Shown here piece after piece: positions 37,033-50,100 of a stretch of 64,000 bases of DNA (its first letter is position 1; each line of letters begins with the position of its first letter). The DNA comes from Aricia agestis (taxonomy: Eukaryota; Arthropoda; Insecta; Lepidoptera; Lycaenidae), in contig NC_056408.1 of NCBI RefSeq assembly GCF_905147365.1, positions 6,386,001-6,450,000 of the forward strand. The letters run 5' to 3'. The translations under genes and the position numbers were made by a program. The notes under the pieces are model-generated. The model saw nothing but the letters and a program-made list of their open reading frames with translations, was not told the DNA's origin and made no database searches.

Positions 37033-37372
37033 TCACTCTACATCTACTATCGGTTGTATCACGGGGAGTGCTCTAAAAAACTGTTCGGAATCATACCACC
37101 TGCAATTTTTCGGCATCGCTCCACGCGAAAAATATATGGTATATTTTTCGCGTGGAGCGATGCCGAAAAATTCACTTTGATGAGTGGCAGTCTTCCACCG
37201 TGCGTTTTTTGCGTAACTTTCTGCTGCGCACTGTAAAACTCCGAAATAAACTGTCACTATATTTTCAATACGACCTGCAAACCTTCAAAGGCCAGTAACG
37301 TACTTGCAGCTTTTATAATGTTGCGAGTGTCAATGGGCGACAGTAAAGTTGATTTCCCCCTTATTTTATAAA
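37033..37372 (+). mobile_element. LINE 3' fragment with palindromic head
   Basis: 37190-37372 reads a LINE end: FLRNFLLRTVK-like coding (TGCGTAACTTTC, GCACTGTAAAACTC), then TTCAAAGGCCAGTAACGTAC and CCCCCTTATTTTATAAAA. To its left a 40-base palindrome (GGCATCGCTCCACGCGAAAA and mirror) occupies about 37120-37172. Confidence 0.65.
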
Positions 37373-37604
37373 AATAATGATACATAATAATCCTAAAAAA
37401 ACCAGCACATAATATGGTATACAGATTATTTTCTATACCAAACTAACATTCTATACTGTCAGATATAAAAGTGATAAATATTTAAACATTAAATCTACAT
37501 AAAATTAATAAATACATAATAACAACACTGTACATCTGTTTAAAAAATGTTTTACTACGTACCTACTAATCGCCACACTATCGTTTGTAGCATCGCGTCG
37601 TCCT

Positions 37605-37680
37605 GAATATCATATAGATTCCCATAGACATAATAATATATAGGTATATATTATGTCTATGTAGATTCCTATAAGAAAAG
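37605..37680. repeat. Fold-back repeat
   Basis: CATAGACATAATAATATATA and its mirror TATATATTATGTCTATG, with flanking TAGATTCC on both sides. Confidence 0.65.
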
Positions 37681-38161
37681 TCAATTAGTTACGATCGTTT
37701 TTAAAGTACTCGGTGATTGTTTAATCCAAAAAGGACATTGTATTTGGGATACAGTATATTAAGTAGTCTACTATGCCACATATAGATGGTTTCAATCGAT
37801 TACGGGTTTTTGGTCCATACATTTTTGGGCATTCGCCTTTTGAAGAGGCATGGAACTCATAGTCTATGGAAAGAAGGAAAGTAGTAAATAGTTGTTCTAA
37901 ATAATATTATCAAACAAATATCAAAATATAATAAATATTTATCATTTGGCAAAAATATTACTAAAATCAATGAAAAATTGCAGGGGAAGAAGAAAATGAA
38001 TGTCAGAAGTGTCAAAAGTCAAATGTCAAAAAATTACGAATGTGAACTTTCAGCTTGGCTTGTTTTGAGTAAAAATAATTATTTTAAATATTAAGTTTCT
38101 ACTACTATTATAAAGAAAAATTTAATAAGATTTAAAAATCTCAATAGATAACCTACCTAAA

Positions 38162-41100
38162 ATGGATATCTTAAAAGCTGAAATAGCCCGAAAGAGGAAA
38201 CTTTTAGAGGAGAAGAATGTTTTGGTAAGTTTTGTTTTTGGTTTCGTAATTCAAACCCAAAACAATAACATAATATTATCAATATGAAGGAATTTCAAAC
38301 TACTTGTTTTTTTAGAATCCAACCAAAAAGTTTTTCAAAAGGGGTGACCTCCTAGCAAAAGAACAAGAAGAATATTTGAAAAAGTATGGTCCACATTTGG
38401 TCCAACCAGAAGAGAAAGATAAAACTGAGGAAAACGATTCAGGTACTAATAGTCTTCAAACATCTTTTAGATTTATTTTACCTCTCACAAGATGTCTATG
38501 CTAACAACAGAAGGTCACTCTTAGATTTTTTTCCGTAGGGAGACTGACCGAACTGTAACTGCTATAAATTGTAAGTTTTGTCATAGACTAATGAAATACA
38601 TATAACTGCCCTGCGGTTTTGTATTAGAACTGATGACTGAAGTATTCATTAGTTTTATTGAGATTTTATATAGGTACTGATATAACATTTTTGAATAGGT
38701 AAAAATGCTGAAAATGAAAATGAGAATGATGAAAGTGTATCATTACCAAGAGCTGAGGTTATAAAACGTCTACGAGAAAGAGGACACCCAATAGTGCTAT
38801 TTGGTGAGAGTGAGAGACAGGCATTTAAAAGACTCAGACGTATAGAGATACAGGAACCAGAGGCCAATCGGGTAAGATTTAGCACAATTATTCTGATTCT
38901 GTCAGTTTTTTTTTAATTATAATCCATTACTAGCATAATTCTTGATTTTATTTTTAAGAAGCATATATAAAATGACCCTTGCCAGTCCTTTAGGGCCTGG
39001 CTAAACTGGAATGGGAGCGGCGAGCCTAGCACTTTTAGTGTCATGTGATTTTAAACTATAGAAATCGTCATATGACTAGGTCATTTGACGATTTCTATAA
39101 AGGTCATATGACACTGAAAGTGTTCGCCTCGCCGCTGCCATTCCGGTGTAGCGTGGCCCTCACTGTAAAGTAAGCAACCTTGAAAAAGTATTTGCTGTAT
39201 AAATATTTCTTTGTTGTGGATTTATCCTTTTGAAATTATGTTTCAGGGTTTCCGTAATGACTTCCAAGAGGCTATGGAGAAAGTGGATCAGGCATATTTG
39301 GATGAAATATTAGCTTTAGGCACACAGGTATGTTATTGAATAATAATAAGTACCTGGATGACCGAGCTTTGCTCGGTATAGCAAACACTCATTGACTTCG
39401 TGTTACTTAATAACGCCATCTGCTGGTCGTTAAAATCACTCACTGAGCGTTTTCGGTCTTTGAGCATAACATATTATTTATAATAAATTGTATATTATTT
39501 ATTTTGAATACTTTAAAATGAGTAAGTGAAACTTTTGGCAAGATATGTTTCTGCTCATGCAAGGACTTTTGAGAAGAAACATGTACAAATTGAAAATAAA
39601 ATCTATCATCATTTTAAAATAAGATCTTCGTTTTAGAGTGGTTCAGAAAAGTCACACAAAGAGGATGACATAGACGACTCTGTGACTTATGAATCCATTC
39701 AAGAAATGGCCAAAACCATGGGACAAGGAGACAGAAATCATGACATGAATGTTATTCTCACACTGCTACAGGTAAAACTACTTCTTTTATACTACTGCTA
39801 CACCAGAATATTATGATAATATGCATTTGTAGCAAATAAACAAAGCATGGATAAATAATTAAGAATCATAGCTATGAAGTCTATTAATTTTATAGCATAC
39901 TAATAAACAACTAATACACTTCACAAATCACAGCTGCGATTCTTATTTCTAAAGAAATAAGAATCGCAGCTGTGATTTGTGTCATATTTAATTTCTCTGC
40001 TTTTCGTCTGGCTAGCGAAAGATGATGAGAAGAATAAAGTTCCTTTTTTTTTATTATTTGTAGTTCGTAGATCAAAACTATACTTCCGGCTATAGACATG
40101 ATTGCTATACGTAGGTTTTTTTAATTTGCCGCCTTTTTCCAGTCTCATCTTTCGATAGCCAGACTCTAGAAGTATAACAAATTAGTCTATATAAGAATAG
40201 TTTATGTCCAGTGTAAAATATGCAAAGATAACATGATCATATCTTATTATTTATCTTTTTCAGTTTCTATTGAAGCTTTGGGGGCAGCAGTTAAATTCCG
40301 CAACAGCTGCTGAGAAACAATCTGTGAAACACAAAATGGCGAGGGCTACATACACACAGACACAAGTCTACCTCAAACCCCTGACAAGAAAGCTGAAGAA
40401 GAAAAACTTTCCAGAAGACATTTGTGATAGCTTAATGGAGATCACGAAGCACTTGCTGGAAAGAAATTATATAATGGTAAATATTTATATTGTATTTCAG
40501 TTTACATCTTGATTTAGATCAATATTTCCATACTAATAATATTTTAAACTAGCTGTTGCCCGCGACTTCGTCCGCGTTAGTATAGTGGATCACGTCCCAA
40601 GTATTATTTATTGTACAAAAATTTCAATGTACAGCATTGACTTTCCTACGATTTTATTATAAGTATATAGATGTTCCGCGCGGCTTCGCTTGCGTAATTT
40701 AGGAATTTCACGCGACCGTACATTTTTCCGCAAAAAAATAGCCTATGTCCCTTAACGTGGTCTATTCTTCATGGTTGCCAAATAACATAAAAATTTCTCC
40801 AGTAGTTCTTAAGAATCTTAAGATAATAAGCAATTTCATATATTTTCCCCCGTTTTTCCACATTTTCCTCTATTTCTTCGCTCCTATTAGTCGTAGAATA
40901 ATAAAATATAGCATATGAAAGAATTTTTCAAATCGGACCAGTAGTTCCTGAGATTACCGCGTTCAAATAAGCCCTTTCAAATAATTTTCCCCCGTTTTTC
41001 CACATTTTCCTCTATTTCTTCGTTTCTATTAGTCTTAGCGTGATAAAATATAGCCTATAGCCTTCCTCGATAAATGGGTTATCTAACACTGAAATAATTT

Positions 41101-44100
41101 TTCAAATCGGACCAGTAGTTCCTGAGATTAGCGCGTTCAAACAAACAAACTAACAAACTCTGCAGAATTATAATATTAGTATAGATGCGAAAGTGTGTCT
41201 GTCTGTTACCTCTTCACGCCCAAACCCCTGAATCGATTTTGCTAAAATTTGGTATGGAGATACTTCAAATCCCGGAAGAGGACATAGGATACTTTTTATC
41301 CCAGAAAAATGTAAGATTATAAATTATAATTGTGCGATGATTGCGCAACAGAGTTGCAGGCGTCATCTTGGTTATGTATATTGTAATTACTAGCGACCCG
41401 CCCCGGCTTCGCACGGGTAAAAAAAATATAGCCACTGAAAAAATGATTAAAATCGATTCAGCAGTTTTGATTTATATTCATGATTACTACCCGTGGCCCG
41501 CATTGGTCGGTACTGCCGCAAAAGCTACGTCTCGCAATTTTTAAATATGTAGGTATTAGGTAATATCTTCGAAAATATTCATTTAATTCATAATATGCTG
41601 TAAAGGGCCATAATATAGATCTATATTAAATCAACAATGTATTTAAAGTGTTTAATTGAATAAGGATTAATGCCATATTGGTTAAAATCGCTTCGAAAAT
41701 TAGCCATTATTTGTCGTTACAATTGACCCATTCAATGCCACCAACGCACCATAATGCGTTGAGGTACCTTTGATTTTTTCCCCGCTTTTTCTTTATAATG
41801 GCTATATTTAATTTGAATCTTTGGCCTCATTAGCTACTGGAGATATATTTAACATCTGGTGACACTGTCGGTTTTTGGCCTGGACCTCCCCTCTTTTTTT
41901 GACAGCGAAAAAACCGTTAGCCCAAATACTGCCTGATTTCAATTCAACATATTTTCAGTTTTATTGAATAATAGTGAGAAGTTTTTGACTAAGAACATAA
42001 AAGTAAGCAATATATTTAGGTATATTACAATTTTTCTTCGATTCATGGTATATTTTATGAATAAAATTACCATAACGCAAATAGTGCGTTCAACGGCATT
42101 TCAACGGCGAATTTTGTTGGATGGTTTCATGCATGACGCAACACTACTATGTTCAAATTAATAAATTTTACCAACCATTATTATACAAAATCTTTTACTA
42201 GCTGACCAGTTGTATTTATCTACGCAAATGGTGCGTTCAACGGCATTTCAACGGCGAATTTTGTTGGATGGTTTCATGCATGACGCAACACTACTATGTT
42301 CAAATTAGTAAATTTTACCAACTGATAGCGTGGGAATCTTCTAATGAAAAGCGTGGACTGTATCTGACGTGTATATTTTGATATAAGTTAATAAGCAATT
42401 GGTAACGACTAGCTGTCGAGTCGGCCCGATGAAGAGTGGTAGCTGCGCCCGCGCAGCGTGAGGTGAGTGGGGTCCGCGAGCCGCGCCCCGCGCGCCCCGC
42501 CAGGGCCCGCTAAGGCCGCGAACACAGTCGCGCTGTTGTTTGCGCTAAGGGCGCGAACATGCTCCCCGCCTTGAAGTGTCTTCAATAGGAAGAGGGCAGA
42601 TGGCGTTGAAGGCCCTCCTGATGATACCCTTCCGGGTATTGATGTCAGCCACCCTGGTGACACCGTCGGCGCCGGGATGCAGGTGGACGACTCTGCCCAA
42701 GAGCCAGCAGAGAGGTGGGACATCCTTGTCCCTGATGAGCACGAGCGTGCCCACTGATATGGCACCATGGGAAGTGTGCCACTTGGTCTTTTTCTGTAAT
42801 GTAGAAATATACTCTAATTGGAAACGAGTCCAAAAATGATCCTTTATGCGGGCCACTCGCTGGTAACGCTGAAGGCTTGTAATGTTTCCATCTGGGGCCC
42901 GTGCTTGAGGCACAGATGTGAGCGAGCGTCCGATGAGGAAATGAGCGGGGGTAAGGACGGAAAAATCGTGAGGGTCTGACGAGAGAGGAGTGAGGGGACG
43001 GGAATTTAAGACTGCCTCTATTTGAGTTAAACATGTGGCTAGCTCCTCATAAGTAAAGTGCGTTTGCTGTAGCAATCGTTTTAAATGGTGTTTTGTCGAT
43101 TTGACAGCAGCCTCGGCGATCCCATTGAAGTGCGGAGTATAAGGAGGTACAAAAGAAAATTCTATACCTTCGTTGGCGAACTCAGAAGGAATATCAGGTT
43201 CCTGCAAGAAAGAAGAAAGCTCATTAGCAGCGCCGACAAAGTTTGTGCCGTTGTCGGACAGAATACTGCGCGGCTTACCGCGGCGGGCGATAAATCTATT
43301 TAGCGCAGCGATATAAGCCTGTTTGGTGAGCTCCGTGACGAGCTCCAAATGCACGGCCTTCGTAGCGAGACAGACGATGATACACAAGTAAGACTTTGTT
43401 AGCTTGCATCCTCGACCCTTCCGGTCAGCTATAAGTACTGGACCCGCATAATCTGCTGAACAATGTAGAAAAGGAAATTCAAGTTTGCTACGAACGGCAG
43501 GAAGCTGTCCCATTACTGGTTGTAAATTTTCGGCTCTATACCTAAAACATTTTAAACATTTATGGACAATAGATTTTGCTAAGTTTCTGCCCCCCGCAGG
43601 CCAATAATTTTGATAAATATTTGCCAAAAGTAATTGTGGACCAGCATGCAATAGGCTTACATGCTGTGATTCAAATATTAACTTTGTAAGCTTATGCTTA
43701 CTACATAATAATATCGGATGCTTAACATTGTAATCATAAGGTGAATTGTTAAGCCTTCCGCCTACACGAATGATATTACTATTGTCAATAAAAGGTGATA
43801 AATTATTAAGTTTATTTTTCCGCGGTAAAAGCCCTCCCGCCTTTAAAATGATGTATTCCTCGGGAAACATTTGTTGTTGTCCTGCAAGGATAATATGAGT
43901 TAAAGAGTTTTTAAGTTCATCATAGGTAAGCAATCCTTTTATTTTTTTATTTTTATGTTTTAAGTTGTAAATAAATCTTTGTAAATATGCAACTATCCTC
44001 TGTAAATATTTTAAATTCGAATATTTTTCTATTAAATTATGAATTAAGGTGTAATCATGCAATCGATTTTCATTATTATTATGTAGCTGATTACTACTGT

Positions 44101-47100
44101 CACTTGAAATATTTAAAGAAATATGATTCGAAATATCTGGAAGATCTTGTTTCGCGGGGTCAGTAGGTAATTTTGGCCAATAAGTTTCATTTTGTGAAAG
44201 AAAAGGGGAACTTTCCCACCATAATGACGAATCAATAATCTGATCAGCTGACATTCCACGTGAAACAAGGTCACTCGGGTTAGCCTTTGACGGTACGTAA
44301 CGCCATTCACAACCAAGCGTGCTTTCTTGTATTTCGCAAACACGATTTTTGACAAACGGCTTGAGTTGGTTCACAGGTGTCGACAACCACCCCAACACTA
44401 TAGATGAATCACACCAAAATATGAACCTATTTATGTTAATAGTTAATGCAGATTTTACCTTAGTGCACAATCTCGTACCTAACAGGGCACCGCACAATTC
44501 CAATCGAGGAATAGTCGTCGGTTTGATAGGTGCTATACGATTTTTCGAAGTGAGTAACGAAACTTTAATATTACCGTACCGATCGACTGTACGGATATAT
44601 AAACAAGCGCCGTAAGCGCGCTCCGAAGCGTCACTAAAGATATGCACTTCGCGCGTCACTGCATCACTAGAAAAAACGCATCGAGATATACGTAAATTAT
44701 TAAGTGAAGATAAAGCATTGGCAAACGAATGCCATTGATGTGCAATTTCGCCAGTTATTGTTTCGTCCCAGTCGGACTTATTAATCCATAGCCGTTGCAT
44801 TATAATTTTTGCTTCTAGAATACAAGGCCCTACTAGACCCAAAGGATCAAAAATTTGACTGATAACCGATAAAATGTATCGTTTTGTTATATTTTTATGT
44901 TTATCTATATTTATGCGAAATGAAAGACAATCGATGTCGCTTAGCCAGTTTACACCTAATGTTTTTGTACTTAAATTTAAATTATTACGCGAAAGATCTA
45001 AAAAATTATTTACGTTTTCCTGATTATGTACTATCGATTTTAATATTTCCGGGCTATTTGATTGAAATTTACGAAGATTAAATTTTGCTGATGATAAAAT
45101 ACCTATTACCTCCTTACATAAGTCGATTGTTTCAGAGATTGTATCTCCACCGCTTATGTAATCATCGATATAAAAATCTCGTTGAATTGAAGACTTAACT
45201 TTGTCGTTACTAGCCTTATCAGCGAGACTGACTAAACACTTAGTCGCTAGGTACGGTGCTGACGCCGTTCCGTAAGTAAGAGTGTTTAGTGTGTAAGTTT
45301 GAAGTGATTCGCTCGGATCGAAACGAAAAACAATTTTTTGCAACGATCGCTGTGATTCGTCTAAAATTATGGAGCGGTACATTTTTTCGACGTCACATGA
45401 CACGATAAATTTGTGCTGCCGGAATCGAATTAAAATTGAAAAAAGATCGTCCTGCACGGTGGGTCCGACCATCTGTATGTCGTTGACTGACACGCCTGTC
45501 GACGTTTTAGCCGACCCGTCGAACACGACACGTAACTTTGTCGTCGTACTAGACTCGCGTAAGACACCGTGATGTGGAAAATAATACTTAACGATCCCGT
45601 CATTGTGGTCGTTATCAGTGTCGAGCGACATGTGACCTAATTCTAGGTATTCCCGCATAAAATCTAAATACATCGATTTAAACGACTGATCGCGTTGAAA
45701 TCGTTTTTCTAATGAAAATAATCTATGCTTAGCCATTTCATATGATTTGCCTAAGACGCTAGGATCGAGCTTAAGTGGCATTTTAACAATGAAATGACCT
45801 TCATCTGACCTACGTGTATTTTTATAAAAACTGTCTTCGCATGCTCGTTCTTCTGTCGAGAGCGAGTGCGTTGAAGATATCGAATCTAGTTCCCAAAATT
45901 TGGCTAAGTCCATGTTAATTTCAGACTGTGAAAAATTACAAATCAGGTTTTTGCTGTCGCAAGAATTATTATTGTATGAAAGGGATTTGCGTGCACCAAT
46001 ACTGCCTGATATTAGCCACCCTAGCCTGCTTTCACATAAAATAGGTAAATTTTTGCCTAAATTAACACGGTTACTTAAAATGACGTCCCAAAATACTTCC
46101 GCACCTACAAGTACGTCTATGACTGACGGTATATAGAACGATGGATCAGCTAGTTGTATGCCCGTAGGTATCGGAATCTTGCTAATGTCGATTGGCGTAG
46201 ACGGTAAAATTTGTGTGATTTGCGGTAAAATAAGACAGCTGATGTTAAAAGAATAATTACCATAATAAGACTCAATATGTAAATTACAAGATTGTGAACT
46301 GAAACTAGTTTGGTTGTTAACACCTGTGACTGTGGAGTACGTACCGCGTCCGGACAAGCCCAACTTGTTGCAAAAACTTGAACTAACGAAGTTGACTGTA
46401 CTGCCGTTGTCTAGAAGTAGGCGTGCGTCGTACTTCTTGCCCTTTTCGTTAATCACCTTCACCATCGCTGTGGAAAGCAAAACATTTATATCAGTAGTAG
46501 GCTGTATAAATGAAGCATTCGTCGAAAGAGTGATATTATCGGATGGTTTTGGCATGGGATTATTAAAGGGTTTATCAGGTTTGTCGGTATGCAAAAGAGT
46601 ATTATGTCTGCCGGCACAATACTTGCAATTCGACAGTTTGCATTTCTTTTCGAAATGACCATTACGTAGACAATTAGTGCAAACCTTAAGTTCGTTTGCC
46701 TTTTTTATCCTCGATTCTACTGCTAAGCTTTTAAATGATTCGCAATTAAATAGTAAATGATTTTTAGAACATAATGGACAACGTAATTGAAAATTATTAT
46801 TTGTGTTAGTTTTGTTAGTAGTAGTAATTAAGTAATTTTTTGATTTGTAATTTTGTGATTGTTTATTTGTTAGTATATTGTTAGTGTTAGTCTTACTTGT
46901 TGTATTATTTAAATTATCCTCTAAAGTTTCTAGCAAATCTGCTTTATCGCTTAAAAACGAGCAAAATTGGGATAAAGTAGGCGACGTAGATAACGTGTTA
47001 CGAAATTCCTCCCACTTTCTACCCGTAACAATATCTAATTTATTAGACATTATGAAGAGGAGAAGTGTGTCCCATTGTTGAACAGGCTCATTAAGAGTTT

Positions 47101-50100
47101 TTAAAGCCCTAATATTTTTATTGATAACATCAATCAGCTGACGTAGTGCAACATGGGATTCACGTAAAATAGGCTCGACATTAAATAAAGCTTGAATGTG
47201 ATTATTTGTGAGCAAACGACTATTGTTATAGCGTTCACATAGTAATTCCCACGCGATTAAATAATTATCGGCCTTAAAATCCATATTTTTAATTATTTCG
47301 ACCGCACTACCCTTAACACAAGCACGTAAATAGTGAAATTTATTAATGTTATCTATGCTATTGTTGTGATGAATTAGCGAAAGAAATGTATCACGAAATT
47401 CGAGCCAGTACTCATAACTACCATCAAAATGAGGTAAATCAATTTTTGGCAAGCGAACAAAGTTATTCTTACATGTTTGTTGTACTGTGTCTTCGGAGCC
47501 CGACCCGAAGCCACCTGCAGACTCCAGCTGGTGCTTACGCTCATGGCGAGTAAGAAAGCACCGACCCGTAGCGACGAGTCTATGATAAGCTTGCTCGAAA
47601 GCTTCCCGGGCCGCAAATGCCTCGTCAGTATCCTCCGACAACAGCTCAATCTCCACCTGCAACTGATCGAATTCATCGTATAAGCTTTCTATCTTACTTA
47701 AACGACCTTGTAGTTCTGTGGCTTGTAAATCTGACAAAGAGGTACAACTATCTAGAATTTCTAAATAATTAGAAAAGGAAGTAAGCTTTGCTTTCATGGA
47801 ACTACGTTTCCTGATTAAGCGATCCATGGCTAGAAATAAGTTGAAAAAAGGTTGAAACTAGAAGGCAAAAAAAGGAAATGGGGAAACGATTATTTTTTTT
47901 AATTGAAATAATGCAATAAAGGGACTAAAGGGGAGAAAAAGTGGCAGTACAAAAGTAAAAATGCAATGATGTTGCAATTTTTGAGCGTACACAAAATGGC
48001 CGCGGCTAGCGGTCAATGACATGAGAAGGTCAACGTCTTACGATATGCACAACTCCAGCGCCTACAAATAAACAGCTAAGCTTAGTTTAAAATAAAGGCA
48101 AGCCTGGAAATAAGAGGCATAGAAAAGAGACAAGGGAAAAAAAGGAAAATCGGAACGAACTCACTCAACACCTGATTCTTCTTATAAATTCCTGGTTTCT
48201 TCTGTTCCCGGTAGATGGACCAAATGATAGCGTGGGAATCTTCTAATGAAAAGCGTGGACTGTATCTGACGTGTATATTTTGATATAAGTTAATAAGCAA
48301 TTGGTAACGACTAGCTGTCGAGTCGGCCCGATGAAGAGTGGTAGCTGCGCCCGCGCAGCGTGAGGTGAGTGGGGTCCGCGAGCCGCGCCCCGCGCGCCCC
48401 GCCAGGGCCCGCTAAGGCCGCGAACACAGTCGCGCTGTTGTTTGCGCTAAGGGCGCGAACACCAACCATTCGATGTATTTATAAATAAATTGATACAAAA
48501 TCTTTTACTAGCTGACCAGTTGTATTTATCTATATTTAAGAAAATCAAAGTTTTTAAATAAGTAAGGATTTTATTTATTTTATAAGGATTTTATTTAAAT
48601 TTTCAGTTTTTTTTTTCAAAGAATGAAGGGGAGAAAGAACTTTGAATTACCATGGGTAGCTTGATAAGCGGTTAACTGTATTTAGAAAAAAAAACTACCT
48701 GTATTTTAAAATTATTCAGCTACCCACTATGTTGCATAACACAGTTCAATAAAAACAAAAGCGCCAACGCACAACGGTGCGTTGAATGGCACTTGTGATT
48801 GGATTTGTCTCACCAGTGCCACCAACGCAATTATTTAGGCCAACAATATAGCTACACAATGCGCATATTATAATATATCATAAGATTAATGTTCATGCTA
48901 TTTAAAAAAAGTTATCTAATATTTTCATCTTAGATAAATGATTGGTCTCGCGCGCGCGCTCGACTAGATACCGCGCTATATAGAAAAAACAGATTTCTGA
49001 ATGCGGCAAGTGCCGGCAACTCAATATTGTAGTGTGTGTAAAACAATGCACAAAAAATGTTGTGTGCGTAGATAATCGGGTTGCCAGATACGCGACTGGT
49101 GCCCAATCAATGGGGAAAAATTAGTTGCTGTGGTCTTGTAATTTATTATTATTGTATAGTAAGTGCTGATTTTTCAATCACCAGATAAACTTTACCATTG
49201 CAATAAAGTCCATTCGAAAAGAATGCGATAAAATAACAACGTTGTTTAGGTCAACGAAATATAATGGGTACAATATTGATGAGAAAACAATACAAAAACA
49301 ATGGTAGGAAGTTTAACGAAAGTTAAAAATGAGTCATAGAAAACCGGCCAAGTGCGAGTTGGACTCGCCCATGAAGAGTTCCGCAGCAACAATAAGGTTT
49401 ATGATTTATGAAATTAAAAGGTTTTTAATTTATTTTTATATATTATTTACCATTTATGACGTATTTAAAAAAAACTACTTGCTAGATTTCGTTCAAACCC
49501 ATTTTCGTTGGTAGAATTAATAGTAATGTACATTATATATTTTTTCTAGACTTATCATGACTGACATGACATTACTTTATAAATTAGAGGGGGGGGGACA
49601 CAAATTTTACCACTTTGGAAGAGTCTCTCTCGCAAACTATTCAGGTTAGAAAAAAATTATATTTGAAACTTCAATATGATTTTTCAAGACCTATCTATAG
49701 ACACGCATAGCTTAGATGAAAATTTTTTTTTGTTTCAGTTGTATCTATGGAGACCCCTAAAATTTTTAATAATTTTTCCATTTTTGTATCAAAATCTTAA
49801 TGCGGTTCACAGACTACATCTACTTACCAAGTTTCAATAGTATAGCTCTTATAGTTTCGGAGAAAAGTGGCTGTGACATACGGACGGACAGACAGACAGA
49901 CCTGACGAATCTATAAGGGTTCCGTTTTTTGCCATTTAGCTACGGAACCCTAAAAAGTAAATGTTAAATTTGTTGTTTCATTTGTTACTGTATTGTGTAC
50001 ATAAAATATAAACTGTATTTAAGATTTTTATTATAATATGATACTCATAATTCATATTTATTAATACACATTCATGATCCAGGAACTTTGAAAACTTTTT

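Larger units (their letters stand above)
42323..48461 (-). mobile_element. Complete BEL/Pao LTR retrotransposon, apparently young
   Basis: Two 237-bp LTRs (42323-42559 and 48225-48461) read identical over their full length. They begin TGTTCGCGCCC and end CCCACGCTATCA on the minus strand. The 5-base target duplication CCAAC is at 42318-42322 and 48462-48466. The internal region holds one open 1760-codon frame. It lies in PRP18 intron 6, opposite in orientation to that gene. Confidence 0.95.

Noticed and set aside
42645..43034. Other open frames within the BEL/Pao region, both strands
   Set aside because: They overlap the long polyprotein frame and have no independent support.
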